A DNA stretch of 39,965 nt from Gammaproteobacteria bacterium (lineage in GTDB: Bacteria > Pseudomonadota > Gammaproteobacteria > Arenicellales > Poriferihabitantaceae), in the NCBI GenBank assembly GCA_026709505.1, contig JAPOSW010000035.1, positions 1 through 39,965 on the forward strand. Reading direction: 5' to 3'. Below, piece after piece: positions 9,009-17,401 of this stretch. Made by a program: the position numbers and the translations under genes. The notes under the pieces were generated by a model. It was not told the origin of the DNA. It searched no databases and saw only the letters and a program-made list of their open reading frames with translations. Every line of letters begins with the position of its first letter. Position 1 is the stretch's first letter.

Positions 9009-9043
9009 ATCACAAGAACCCGAACGGGTTCAGAAAACGTGAT
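9009..9043 (-). promoter_or_regulatory. Nested hairpin upstream of bhcA
   Basis: A GAACCC/GGGTTC stem closed by a four-base loop (9016-9031) sits inside an ATCAC/GTGAT outer stem (9009-9013, 9039-9043). On the minus strand it is followed within about 10 bases by TCTTTTTT, and the terminator at 8949-8975 comes next. A TATATGA -10-like box lies about 50 bases upstream, near 9100. I do not recognise a known riboswitch class. An RNA regulatory leader is an inference. Confidence 0.45.
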
Positions 9044-9404
9044 GCGAACGATAGAATGCAAGTTCAGAAGGCCAGTAGTTTGACCCTCTTCCAAGTCATA
9101 TAATGCCTTAGATGAGGATTTTCAAGATTTCCTGCTGAACAACCCGTTCAATTCATTCAGCCTTGTTGTGCAAAGGCTACAGTAGGCTACGTTTTTTCGG
9201 ATGTGATTGGCGAGAAATGTCGCAAGCAATTGTGTTTTTGTAAGCCCATCAATTATGACCAGAAAGTGAGCAGTCCATCGAGGAAAATGTTAAGCCCTGA
9301 TCTAAAAACAGGAATCGCAAAAAAGCATAAAGCCTCGTTAAGTCATGGTGTTATTGATAAAATGGCGAATCGTTTCGGCCATTACCGAAGCTTTTGTTTT
9401 CAGC

Positions 9405-9965
9405 TCATCTTCGATCACCATGCATCTCTCCTCTCGTGCCTCGATCGGTCCAGTAGCTCCCCCGGAGCTTGCAAGGCTGGGAGGGGTCACCGATCACATC
9501 GAGCACCAGCGCACCCAGATGTGTCCGGCTCTTGTCCTGGATCGCTACACATGGTCGATTTTCGAATGCACCAAAAATTCGATAGGTGCCGTCGTCTTTC
9601 ATGATGATTTTCGAAGCCAGGAAGTCTCCGGATGATTCTAGCGTTTCAAGATGCAGATGCAACTGAGTGTATGTCTGGCGAATAACAACCTGGGCTTCTA
9701 TTGGGTCGGGAGAATGTCCTGTCTGAGGATCGACCCAGAGCGAATCGATTACGAATTCCCAATTGCCTGCCTGATCATCCGCTCTGCACGATCACAGCGT
9801 TCCTGCTCGATCTTGCCGGGTGAATGCAGCCATGCGGGTAAACACCTCCTTCCAATTCTGCACTGGCCCACTGGATCTTCCAAGGACACTTTGCAACCCA
9901 CCATATTCAATATCAGTGTACATGTTGCTGAAAATCCCGGCCAGCCCTAGGTTTGTCATTGCCAT
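9405..9965 (-). pseudogene. Cap15-like beta-barrel effector remnant with an in-frame stop
   Basis: One minus-strand frame runs from ATG 9965 to a stop at 9405-9407, interrupted by a TGA at 9792-9794 (codon 58). The part after the TGA resembles the beta-rich domain of the CBASS effector Cap15 (SMODS-associating 2TM beta). It shows AGNWEFVIDSLWV, then VVIRQTYTQLHLHLETLESS, then the THLGALVLDV and LRGSYWTDRGTRGEM ending. Those elements, an I-QT-t-ihl-LeT-eSs core and a closing YwTdRgTrGe motif, are what I recall of the family. The 57 codons before the stop are not recognisably the two transmembrane helices of Cap15 and I cannot name them. No cyclic-nucleotide synthase is adjacent. It is probably a dead relic, unless the two parts are made separately. 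Confidence 0.58.
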
Positions 9966-10038
9966 CACTGCGATCCTCCGAATTTACGATGTATGGTAAA
10001 ATGCATCAGAAAATATACAGTATGCTGTACATAATACC

Positions 10039-10083
10039 ATTATATTATAATATATATCCTAAGGATATATATTATAATATAAT
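10039..10083. promoter_or_regulatory. Large palindrome 1 upstream of abiEi (21-bp arms)
   Basis: Perfect 21-base arms (10039-10059 and 10063-10083), almost wholly A/T, surround a TAA centre flanked by CC/GG. It lies about 60-100 bases ahead of the AbiEi start and overlaps palindrome 2. AbiEi antitoxins are known to bind paired inverted repeats in their own promoter, so this is the probable operator. Confidence 0.75.
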
Positions 10084-10114
10084 TCTATTGTCCTTAGGAC
10101 AATAGAATTATATT
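10076..10114. promoter_or_regulatory. Large palindrome 2 upstream of abiEi (18-bp arms)
   Basis: Perfect 18-base arms (10076-10093 and 10097-10114) surround a TTA centre flanked by CC/GG. The centre mirrors that of palindrome 1, and the first eight bases are shared with its right arm. The pair can form alternative hairpins. Probable AbiEi operator or promoter DNA. Confidence 0.75.
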
Positions 10115-10141
10115 GTGAATTGATATTTTTGTCAAGTACTG

Positions 10142-10981
10142 ATGAGCCGTGCAAGATCGCTTTTGGAAGACGGGTTGAGGGAACTGAGACAAGCCGTCAT
10201 CACGCCCTATGGCCTTTTTCGAATGATTCAGGACATGTACCCTGACCCTGGCATGTCCCAGTATTTCAGAACCTACAAGTCCTTGATCAAGGCCCGGGTA
10301 ATCGACGAAGATGACGACTACAGTGGACGGGCCATGCGTATTCTTGTCGCCCACGATCAACCGATCGAGGACATCGTGTGCCTAGCCGATCCGTTGTGCC
10401 ACGTTTCACACCTGTCCGCCATGCAGTGGTGGGGACTGACGGATCGTGTCCCTAAAGAGATAATCTTCACCAGGGCCAATGCACTGGAGTCAAGGGCAAG
10501 GCTGATGGAAATGGTGGAAAATGACCCTCGACCGCAACCGCCGAAATATCTCCTGCCACGGAGAATCAAGCACCCTGATTCGGTTCGAGGGTGTTCTATC
10601 CGCATGATCGACAGCAAACCGGCCGGGAATTCCGTTGTCGTGCAGGGACGCCAGATGCGTCTTGCTACCATCGGACAAACGTTTCTCGACATGCTCAGGA
10701 GGCAGGATCTTTGCGGCGGCATGCGGCATGTTCTGGAAATCTACGAGGAGCATGCTGGCCTGTGGGTCGAGGAAATCGTCACTGCGGTTGACGAATTCCC
10801 GAAAAAGATCGTCAAGTGCCGTGCGGGATATATCCTCTCGGAACGACTGAAGATTCATCATGAAAAAATAGATGCCTGGCAGGCCTCGGCTCCGCAGCGG
10901 GGCGGGAGCTGCAAGCTGGATTCGTCAAGAGACTATGCCCCAGTCTATTCCGAAGACTGGAGCCTTTCCCTGAATGTCTGA
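10142..10981 (+). CDS. abiEi: AbiEi-family antitoxin (type IV toxin-antitoxin / abortive infection)
   Basis: This 279-residue protein is predicted to repress its own operon and to neutralise the AbiEii nucleotidyltransferase toxin without direct binding, as in characterised AbiE systems. Family-like segments are HVSHLSAMQWWGLTDRVP (about 83-100) and IGQTFLDMLRRQDLCGGMRHVLE (about 178-200). The N-terminal region would hold the winged helix. No strong ribosome site precedes ATG 10142, so initiation may be weak or leaderless. The stop overlaps the toxin start by 8 bases. The double palindrome just upstream fits negative autoregulation. The gene appears intact. Confidence 0.85.
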   Translation: MSRARSLLEDGLRELRQAVITPYGLFRMIQDMYPDPGMSQYFRTYKSLIKARVIDEDDDYSGRAMRILVAHDQPIEDIVCLADPLCHVSHLSAMQWWGLTDRVPKEIIFTRANALESRARLMEMVENDPRPQPPKYLLPRRIKHPDSVRGCSIRMIDSKPAGNSVVVQGRQMRLATIGQTFLDMLRRQDLCGGMRHVLEIYEEHAGLWVEEIVTAVDEFPKKIVKCRAGYILSERLKIHHEKIDAWQASAPQRGGSCKLDSSRDYAPVYSEDWSLSLNV

Positions 10982-11855
10982 TCCATATACATCCATCGAT
11001 ATCGGCCAGTGGGTTCATGATGCGGCCGGAGCGACCCGGCGGCAGCGTGAGATCACCCGGATCATTCTCCATGCAATCGCAGCAACCCCTTCATTGCGCG
11101 AAGTGCTGTACCTCAAGGGAGGGGTGTTCATGGGGCTTGTATACGACAGCGTGCGCCTCAGCGCAGATATCGATTTTTCCGTTGCGGACACGATAGAACC
11201 GGATAAATCGGCAGGAAATATCTTGCGAAAGGCACTTGATCCTGCCCTGCTTCGTGCGGCATCGGAGTGCGGGCATCCCCAAACTGTCCTGCGGGTACAG
11301 AGCGTGAAGGGGATGCCCGGAAACCGTTTTCCAGATGCGATTTCTCCGGCATTGCGAATCAAGATCGGTTATACCGATCGGGGCAGCCGGCAACATGAAC
11401 AGCTGCTGGAGGGCATGGCCAGCTCCATCGTAGCGATGGATGTTTCATTCAACGAAACCATAGAAGAAATCCAGATTCTCCAGATATCGGACGAAAGTAC
11501 CTTGCTGGCCTACTCCCTGATCGACATGATTGCCGAGAAGTACAGGGCATTGCTGCAACAGCCTTCTCGCGACCGGTACCGAGAACAGGATGTCTATGAT
11601 CTCGATATCCTGATCCGGGATCCGGATCTGGATGACCGGGCACTTGGAAAAGTGCTTAAAATGCTCGTCATAAAGTGCAAGTCGCGGGACATTGATTCCC
11701 GTCCCGACTCCATGGATGATCCTGATATAAGGCGGCGGGCCCATGCCGACTGGAACACGATCGAGCTTGAAACCGGGGATCTTCCGGATTTCGATGGGTG
11801 TTTCGAGCGCATCAGGATGTTCTATTGCAAACTCCCTTGGTTCATTGAGGAATAA
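10974..11855 (+). CDS. abiEii: AbiEii-family nucleotidyltransferase toxin
   Basis: This 293-residue protein belongs to the DNA polymerase beta-like nucleotidyltransferase superfamily. Characterised relatives (AbiEii, MenT) block growth by modifying tRNA, and in phage infection cause abortive infection. The active-site signature is visible: YLKGGVFMGL (KGG at 48-50), then RLSADIDFSV with the metal-binding aspartates at 65 and 67. A later YSLIDMIAEKYRALLQQ segment fits the family's conserved lysine-containing helix. It is translationally coupled to abiEi by an 8-base overlap. The gene is intact, so the pair may be functional. Confidence 0.87.
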   Translation: MSDPYTSIDIGQWVHDAAGATRRQREITRIILHAIAATPSLREVLYLKGGVFMGLVYDSVRLSADIDFSVADTIEPDKSAGNILRKALDPALLRAASECGHPQTVLRVQSVKGMPGNRFPDAISPALRIKIGYTDRGSRQHEQLLEGMASSIVAMDVSFNETIEEIQILQISDESTLLAYSLIDMIAEKYRALLQQPSRDRYREQDVYDLDILIRDPDLDDRALGKVLKMLVIKCKSRDIDSRPDSMDDPDIRRRAHADWNTIELETGDLPDFDGCFERIRMFYCKLPWFIEE

Positions 11856-11881
11856 CTTAATGACCCTATCCATTGCAGCAA

Positions 11882-12386
11882 ATGAACTTGACGCCACCAG
11901 AAAGAACCCTGTTAATCAACCAGCACAGGATTCTGAAAATTCTCGATCCTGCTGAAAAGGACTATCATGAACTCAAAATCGAGATGTTCAAGAACGGCTA
12001 TGAAGGAGAGGGGGAATTATATGAACTGGAAGATCCATTGACGAAAGAGGATCGTAAAGAAGTTTACGACACCTTGGATATGTTCCGAAGCCTACAGGTT
12101 TCAGCGGATAATCTGAGAGTCCTGGAAGAATTTCAGAAGAAACGCAGATTTTTGCTTGCCGGGTATGACGGAAACAATGAAACCGTTTTTCCGCTTTTAC
12201 AGAGTTTGTTATCGAGAAACTTGGAAAATATGCAAGCCTCGCCATCAAGATATCCAGCTACTGCAATTCACATTCCCCATGCAAAGTACTTGCCAATCTA
12301 TGCTTGCCAAATGGCGCGATGAAGCTGGGTCAACAGATTCAGGCGATCTAAGTGAAACCCAGATCAACAAGATCTCAAGGGGTTGA
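11882..12386 (+). pseudogene. YfbU-family protein, broken by several frameshifts
   Basis: The start MNLTPPERTLLINQHRILK, then LTKEDRKEVYDTLDMFRSLQ and GYDGNNE, match the YfbU family. After GYDGNNE at about 12180 the similarity moves through other frames: FFRFYRV, then EKLGKYASLAIKISSYCNSH, and finally MLAKWRDEAGSTDSGDLSE...QINKI, the usual YfbU ending, stopping at 12386. At least three frame changes rule out a functional full-length protein. The intact first frame reads on to 12322 with an unrelated tail. It lies 26 bp after abiEii and may have travelled with it. The cellular role of YfbU proteins is poorly known. Confidence 0.75.
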
Positions 12387-12634
12387 TGAATACTACCGAT
12401 AATGAGGCCTGAGGAAAACGGCACATCAAGACCATCAAGAAAACCTTCCTCTACCGGATGCGTTTAATTCTCATCATGTGGTCCCGTAACAATACTGGAC
12501 GGAAAGAAGTGTTCGCTTTGCATCACGTGCCTTTATCAGTAACTTCAATGCTTCCATAACAACACGGTTTCTGCATTGTCACATTTCTTTATTGCAGTGT
12601 GCCTATAAAGTGCATTGATATTTCGACTAGTTGT

Positions 12635-15310
12635 CTAGTTGTCGCGAATCCGGTTGAGGACATAATGCAGGACTCCTCCCGAGAGGTAATACTCAACCTC
12701 AATTGCTGTATCGATTCTGGACTTTAGCTGAATCTTGTCGATTGAGCCATCAGCACGGTTGATATTGGCCTCAAATACCTGGCCGGGCGTCAACTCACCG
12801 TCCAGCCCAAGTATGTCGATGGTGTCCGAATCTTGTATGTGATGAGTATTTCGATCTTCACCCGGCATGAATTGCAGCGGCAAAACCCCCATGCCAACCA
12901 GGTTCGAACGGTGGATTCTTTCATAACTCTCCACGATCACGGCTTTAACGCCCAGCAACAATGCACCCTTGGCAGCCCAGTCCCGACTCGATCCGGTGCC
13001 GTACTCCTTGCCTGCAATTACCACTGAAGGAATGCCCTGTTCCATGTAGTGCATCGCTGCATCATAGATAGACAACACCTCTTCCGAATCAGGAAGACGG
13101 GTATATCCCCCTTCAACCCCCGGCACCAGTTCGTTGCGGATGCGAATGTTGGCAAACGTGCCCCGCATCATTACTTCATGATTGCCGCGCCTTGATCCGT
13201 AGGAATTGAAATCCCTTGGCTCGACTCCCCTGGATGTCAGATATTTTGCCGCCGGGCTACCCTGGGCAATGGAACCTGCCGGAGAAATATGATCGGTGGT
13301 TACCGAATCTCCCAGCATCGCAAGAATTCTGGCGCCCATAATGTTCTGATCCTTGCCGCTGGTATAAATCTCGTCAAAGAACGGAGGAAGCTGGATGTAG
13401 GTCGACTCCGGCGGAAAAGAATAGGTAGTGCCTGAACCTGCTGGAATCGCCCGCCATTTATCATCCCCTTCAAACACATTGGCATATTTTTCAATAAACA
13501 TGGACTTGTCAATTTTGCCGACCTCGCTTGCCACCTCATCATTGCTTGGCCAGAGATCGTGCAGGAAGACATCATTGCCATCCTGATCTTTGCCGATGGG
13601 CTCGCTGTCCAGATTAATTCGAGTGGTGCCGGCCAGTGCATAGGCAACCACCAGGGGCGGTGAAGCCAGCCAGTTCGCCTTGACCAGTGGATGAATGCGG
13701 CCTTCGAAATTGCGATTGCCCGAGAGCACTGAAGAAACCACCAGATCATTATCCTTGATGGTGTTGTGAACGGGTTCAGGCAGAGGTCCCGAATTCCCGA
13801 TGCAGGTTGTACAGCCGATCGCTACGGCATTGAATCCCATTTCATCCAGATAGGTTTGCAAGCCAGCCTTTTCCAGATACTCGGTGACCACTTTGGAACC
13901 CGGAGCAAGAGACGTCTTGACCCAGGGCTTGCGACTGAGTCCCCGCTCTGATGCCTTTTTCGCAACCAGGCCGGCTCCGATCATGACGGCCGGATTGGAG
14001 GTATTGGTGCAGGATGTAATTGCGGCAACTACCACGTCCCCATGTGCCATCTCGAAATTATCGCCGCTTTGAAATGCCGCTTCGACTTGATCTCTCTCGA
14101 CATTTGCAGCAATGAACTCTTCGGTGGCCTCGCGCAATTCCGGCATGGGGACCCGATCCTGCGGGCGACTCGGACCGGACAGATTTGGCCTGACTTCACC
14201 CAAATCAAGATGCAGCACAGACTGGAAAACCGGATCCGGGGTATCGGACTCGCGCCACATGCCCTGAGCCTTGCAATATGCTTCAACGAGATTCGTCACC
14301 TCTTTATCCCTGCCGCTGAGCTCGAGATATTCGATGGTTTTTCGGTCAATCGGAAAGAATCCACAAGTTGCGCCATACTCAGGCGCCATATTGGCAATAG
14401 TTGCCCGGTCCGCCAGTGGCAAGTCATCCAGTGCCGACCCATAGAATTCGACAAATTTCCCAACCACGCCGTGCTCGCGAAGCATCTGCACGATGCGCAA
14501 CACCAGATCGGTAGCGGTAATCCCGTCCTTGAGCTTTCCGCTCAATTCAAATCCGACCACTTCCGGGATGAGCATTGGAATGGCCTGGCCCAGCATCGCC
14601 GCTTCAGCCTCGATACCGCCAACTCCCCAGCCCAGAACGCCGAGGCCATTGATCATGGTAGTGTGGCTGTCTGTGCCCACCAGCGTATCCGGGAAGGCAA
14701 TGGTCTGTCCGCCCTGTTCCCGGGTCCATACAGCCCGTGCGATATATTCCAGATTCACCTGATGAATGATTCCAGTGCCCGGAGGCACCAGCCTGAAATT
14801 GTTGAAGGCGCCCTGCCCCCATTTCAGGAATGCATAGCGCTCGGCATTTCTCTGCATCTCCAGTTTGACATTGTCTGCAAATGCGGAATTTGAGGCAAAC
14901 CTGTCAATCACGACAGAGTGGTCAATCACCAGATCGACTTGTGAAAGGGGATTAATCTTCTCAGGGTCGGCTCCGGCCTTGACCAACGCATCGCGCATGG
15001 CGGCAAGGTCAACCACTGCCGGAACGCCGGTAAAGTCCTGCATCAATACACGGGCAGGATAATAGGCAATTTCATGGCTGAGATAACTTGTGGCGCTATT
15101 GGCAACGACTTCAATGTCCTTGCGCGAGTTTTCAGAACCGTCGTCATGCCTGAGCAGATTCTCAAGCAGAACCTTGACGGAGTTGGGCAGGGAATGGATA
15201 TCGCCGAGCCCTGATATTTTTTCAGAGTTCAGATTGAAGTAGCCGTAGGTCTTCCCGGAAACTTCGAGAGTGGAGAAGCTGTCAAAAGAATTGCTGCTGT
15301 TTTGGCTCAT
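12635..15310 (-). CDS. acnA: Aconitate hydratase A
   Basis: This 891-residue cytosolic [4Fe-4S] enzyme interconverts citrate and isocitrate in the TCA and glyoxylate cycles. The full AcnA/IRP-type layout is present. The cluster cysteines are C434 (SCTNTSNP) and C500/C503 (CTTCIGNSGP). The N-terminal segment VPAVVDLAAMRDA and the C-terminal swivel-domain motifs GSRRGNHEVMMRG and EYGTGSSRDWAAKG are visible. The length is normal and no frame defects are seen. It lies between the AbiE region and the SNF2 island and is transcribed leftward. The base composition is less AT-rich than that of the island upstream. Confidence 0.97.
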   Translation of the reverse strand: MSQNSSNSFDSFSTLEVSGKTYGYFNLNSEKISGLGDIHSLPNSVKVLLENLLRHDDGSENSRKDIEVVANSATSYLSHEIAYYPARVLMQDFTGVPAVVDLAAMRDALVKAGADPEKINPLSQVDLVIDHSVVIDRFASNSAFADNVKLEMQRNAERYAFLKWGQGAFNNFRLVPPGTGIIHQVNLEYIARAVWTREQGGQTIAFPDTLVGTDSHTTMINGLGVLGWGVGGIEAEAAMLGQAIPMLIPEVVGFELSGKLKDGITATDLVLRIVQMLREHGVVGKFVEFYGSALDDLPLADRATIANMAPEYGATCGFFPIDRKTIEYLELSGRDKEVTNLVEAYCKAQGMWRESDTPDPVFQSVLHLDLGEVRPNLSGPSRPQDRVPMPELREATEEFIAANVERDQVEAAFQSGDNFEMAHGDVVVAAITSCTNTSNPAVMIGAGLVAKKASERGLSRKPWVKTSLAPGSKVVTEYLEKAGLQTYLDEMGFNAVAIGCTTCIGNSGPLPEPVHNTIKDNDLVVSSVLSGNRNFEGRIHPLVKANWLASPPLVVAYALAGTTRINLDSEPIGKDQDGNDVFLHDLWPSNDEVASEVGKIDKSMFIEKYANVFEGDDKWRAIPAGSGTTYSFPPESTYIQLPPFFDEIYTSGKDQNIMGARILAMLGDSVTTDHISPAGSIAQGSPAAKYLTSRGVEPRDFNSYGSRRGNHEVMMRGTFANIRIRNELVPGVEGGYTRLPDSEEVLSIYDAAMHYMEQGIPSVVIAGKEYGTGSSRDWAAKGALLLGVKAVIVESYERIHRSNLVGMGVLPLQFMPGEDRNTHHIQDSDTIDILGLDGELTPGQVFEANINRADGSIDKIQLKSRIDTAIEVEYYLSGGVLHYVLNRIRDN

Positions 15311-15381
15311 GAATAATTACTCTGGTCAGGTTGATCAAATCAAACATTGTATATAAGAGGCGCGACTTTTTGGTTTAGACT
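15311..15381 (-). promoter_or_regulatory. acnA upstream region with putative -10
   Basis: Only 71 bases separate the end of the island's last gene from the acnA ATG. On the minus strand a TATACAAT box occurs around 15343-15350, a plausible -10. No clear -35 is seen. acnA may also receive read-through from the island operon, as no terminator is visible between them. Confidence 0.35.
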
Positions 15382-15900
15382 TTATTGTGCAGTATCATGA
15401 ATTTCGTTCCTAATTCCCTCATGGAGATCCTGGAGAGAAATACGTCCATTGCTGATCGCTGACCCCAGTAATGTTTTTATCTGCGATTTTGCAAGACGAC
15501 GACATTGCTTTTTTTGAATGGCAAGATGCACATGAACGGCAAGTTTGCCGAGCCGGACATAATCAAGACTACAAACGTCAACATGCCTGTCAATAAAATC
15601 CCTGACCGGTGTTCTGCCCTCAGTGTTCTCCAGAACATGACCGTCACCAGTCAAGTCCCTTTCGGATATCCAAACAATGTCAAGTTTATCTAATCGATCT
15701 CCAGCTGCCGCGATTGCTAACGCAGTATCCTCGATACCAGCATTCCCAAAATCGCTGCATTGCCAAAAGGATACGGCATTACCCCGGGTTCGAAGATCGC
15801 CTGTCACAGCATCTGCTGCAATCTCTCCCTCCGACAGTCCGCGGGCAATATTGTTTCTTGAATCCCATTTTGCACGGGATATCTTTCTGACCAGAAACAC
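15382..15900 (-). CDS. Uncharacterised 172-residue protein, last gene of the SNF2/Hsp70-like island
   Basis: I do not recognise this family. The protein starts at a GTG (MFLVRKISRAKWDS), 4 bases after the stop of the upstream gene. That spacing implies co-translation with the island proteins. Visible segments are GEIAADAVTGDLRTRGNAVSFWQ (about 25-47), an acidic DRLDKLDIVWISERDL stretch, a DFIDRHVDVCSLDYVRL segment and an amphipathic tail. There is no signal peptide and no long hydrophobic segment, so it is probably soluble and cytosolic. Its position as the last gene suggests an accessory or specificity role, but nothing in the sequence shows an activity. Confidence 0.7.
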   Translation of the reverse strand: MFLVRKISRAKWDSRNNIARGLSEGEIAADAVTGDLRTRGNAVSFWQCSDFGNAGIEDTALAIAAAGDRLDKLDIVWISERDLTGDGHVLENTEGRTPVRDFIDRHVDVCSLDYVRLGKLAVHVHLAIQKKQCRRLAKSQIKTLLGSAISNGRISLQDLHEGIRNEIHDTAQ

Positions 15901-15903
15901 TGG

Positions 15904-16608
15904 CTACCTGGACTCCTTGAGGTCGCAAACTACATCTTGAATGTAGTCATTAAGCCAGTGAACATCTTCTGAATGTTTCTCGAGCACACTGCAGAATTCC
16001 ACCTTCCCCCAGGATTCTGCGGCCTGTACAGCGGCATCCCTGATTTCTATATCATCAATTTTGAGCGCAGACTTAACGAGTCTTACACACCATGCAGTCG
16101 GTTCCGAATCCCGCCTGCCCAGGCAACGCAGTGCGGATGCTGCCATGTCTGGGTGATCGACATCCAAAGATAATTCACTGAGCCATTGATACGCCCCCTG
16201 CTGACTCATCGAACATAGTGCCTCATCAATAATTTTTTCCGCCGGATGAACAACGCCATCCTGGACAGGATCGTTTTCGAATGCAAGCCTCAAATCTGAA
16301 ATGAATCGTTCCTTTCTGGATATCGCCGAATCAACACATTCCATGTCGAAAATCAAGTGAAATAGGTCTTTCCGTATTTTGGGGTCAGATGGAATCGTCT
16401 CTTGAATTGACAGGTGATTGTCCGTGTAGGGATCAAGCAATTCTAGTAGTCGCTTGTTTCGTAAATTCGTAACTGAACGTGATTCGCGGCCTTCATCAGG
16501 GATATACTGGAGCATTCCAAACACGCCTGAACTACTGGGATCATTGGATATTTTTGAGTAATTTGCAAAATCTACAGAATTACCTTCCTCTCTATTTGCC
16601 ATTAACAT
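15904..16608 (-). CDS. Helical-repeat (HEAT-like) protein of the island
   Basis: The 234-residue product has no clear family match that I recognise. The C-terminal two-thirds read as paired helices like HEAT or similar repeats: AAEKIIDEALCSMSQ-type helices, then HPDMAASALRCLGRRDSEPTAW and DDIEIRDAAVQAAESWG. These suggest a protein-binding scaffold. The ATG at 16608 lies inside the last codons of the TIGR04255 gene (17-base overlap; 11 if the ATG at 16602 is used). The stop lies 4 bases before the next GTG. It is predicted soluble and cytosolic. The repeat call is from helix pattern only. Confidence 0.65.
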   Translation of the reverse strand: MLMANREEGNSVDFANYSKISNDPSSSGVFGMLQYIPDEGRESRSVTNLRNKRLLELLDPYTDNHLSIQETIPSDPKIRKDLFHLIFDMECVDSAISRKERFISDLRLAFENDPVQDGVVHPAEKIIDEALCSMSQQGAYQWLSELSLDVDHPDMAASALRCLGRRDSEPTAWCVRLVKSALKIDDIEIRDAAVQAAESWGKVEFCSVLEKHSEDVHWLNDYIQDVVCDLKESR

Positions 16609-17401
16609 CGAAAAGCCGCCTCGCTTTATCTGTAACTATTGTTTCGAATGCCTCACTAATCCGTTCATGCAAATTGTCAGCCATGTTTATGGATTCTCCA
16701 CAGTCTATGGATGCTCCATTTTGCCAAAAAGCATCAAGGTCTAGAAGACATTCAACACTGGTGGAGGAAGAATCAAGCAGCCCATAGGACAAATTCAGCT
16801 GCACTTTGTCCTCGTAAACATAATCTATGCGACCGAAAAAGCTCCTGTACGATTCCGGCAATCCTTCTAGCTCCGGGTTTACGCACTTAATATACTCTTC
16901 AATTTTTACATTTGTATCAGGGATTGTAATTTTATTGATGTAGCGAACACCGACCCGAACAACTGACTTAGCATCTGTAACCTTTCCATAGGCATTTAAT
17001 GCAGTTGATATTCGTGATCGAAATTCATCCCATCCACCGTTTTCCAAGTTGTCGGGAGGCTGGTAAGGGCGCAACATGTGAACACTGATTACATGGGGGC
17101 CGACTCCAATTATTCGCTTGCCGTCTGCTGTGACTAGTTGGACTTTGAGCAAGCCATCATCATGATGAAGTTTTGATAGTTTGCCTTCTTCCATTTGCAA
17201 ACCGAGCTTTAATGATCTTTGTTCCCTAGGCGTGCCTAAAAATTCCTCTCCGAGCTCAATTTGAAGTTTGCCTGGAATCGTCAAGTCCCAATCAGAATCC
17301 GGAGCAAATCGAAACTCGCAGAGCGCCTCTTCTATTGGAGGATATTTATAACGACTGCCATTTTTCAATTTGTATCTCCTCTTCCCAATTTTTTCATCCA
17401 C
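16592..17401 (-). CDS. TIGR04255-family protein
   Basis: This 269-residue protein has the hallmark N-terminus of the sporadically distributed TIGR04255 family: YKYPPIEEALCEFRF followed by a WDLTIPGK segment. A mid-region GWDEFRSRISTALNAYG and VVRVGVRYINKITIP are also family-like. The biochemical role of the family is not established to my knowledge. Translation starts at a GTG directly abutting the Hsp70-like gene's stop (TAA GTG), so the two are tightly coupled. The end overlaps the next gene. Soluble, with no membrane segments. In this context it is likely a component of the multi-gene system. Confidence 0.78.
   Translation of the reverse strand: MDEKIGKRRYKLKNGSRYKYPPIEEALCEFRFAPDSDWDLTIPGKLQIELGEEFLGTPREQRSLKLGLQMEEGKLSKLHHDDGLLKVQLVTADGKRIIGVGPHVISVHMLRPYQPPDNLENGGWDEFRSRISTALNAYGKVTDAKSVVRVGVRYINKITIPDTNVKIEEYIKCVNPELEGLPESYRSFFGRIDYVYEDKVQLNLSYGLLDSSSTSVECLLDLDAFWQNGASIDCGESINMADNLHERISEAFETIVTDKARRLFDVNGK

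Noticed and set aside
8970-9200. Possible glycine riboswitch upstream of bhcA
   Set aside because: The conserved core sequences of the glycine aptamer are not present on the minus strand. Only generic hairpins are seen.
9203-9635. Plus-strand open frames of 133 and 96 codons
   Set aside because: They lie opposite the Cap15-like frame, overlap each other and show no family resemblance. Treated as shadows.
10039-10114. CRISPR-like or transposon-end reading of the A/T palindromes
   Set aside because: There are no spacers or regular repeats, and the position directly ahead of abiEi fits an operator better.
14042-14893. 283-codon plus-strand open frame inside acnA
   Set aside because: It is antisense to a fully conserved aconitase with cluster cysteines, and the product has no recognisable features.
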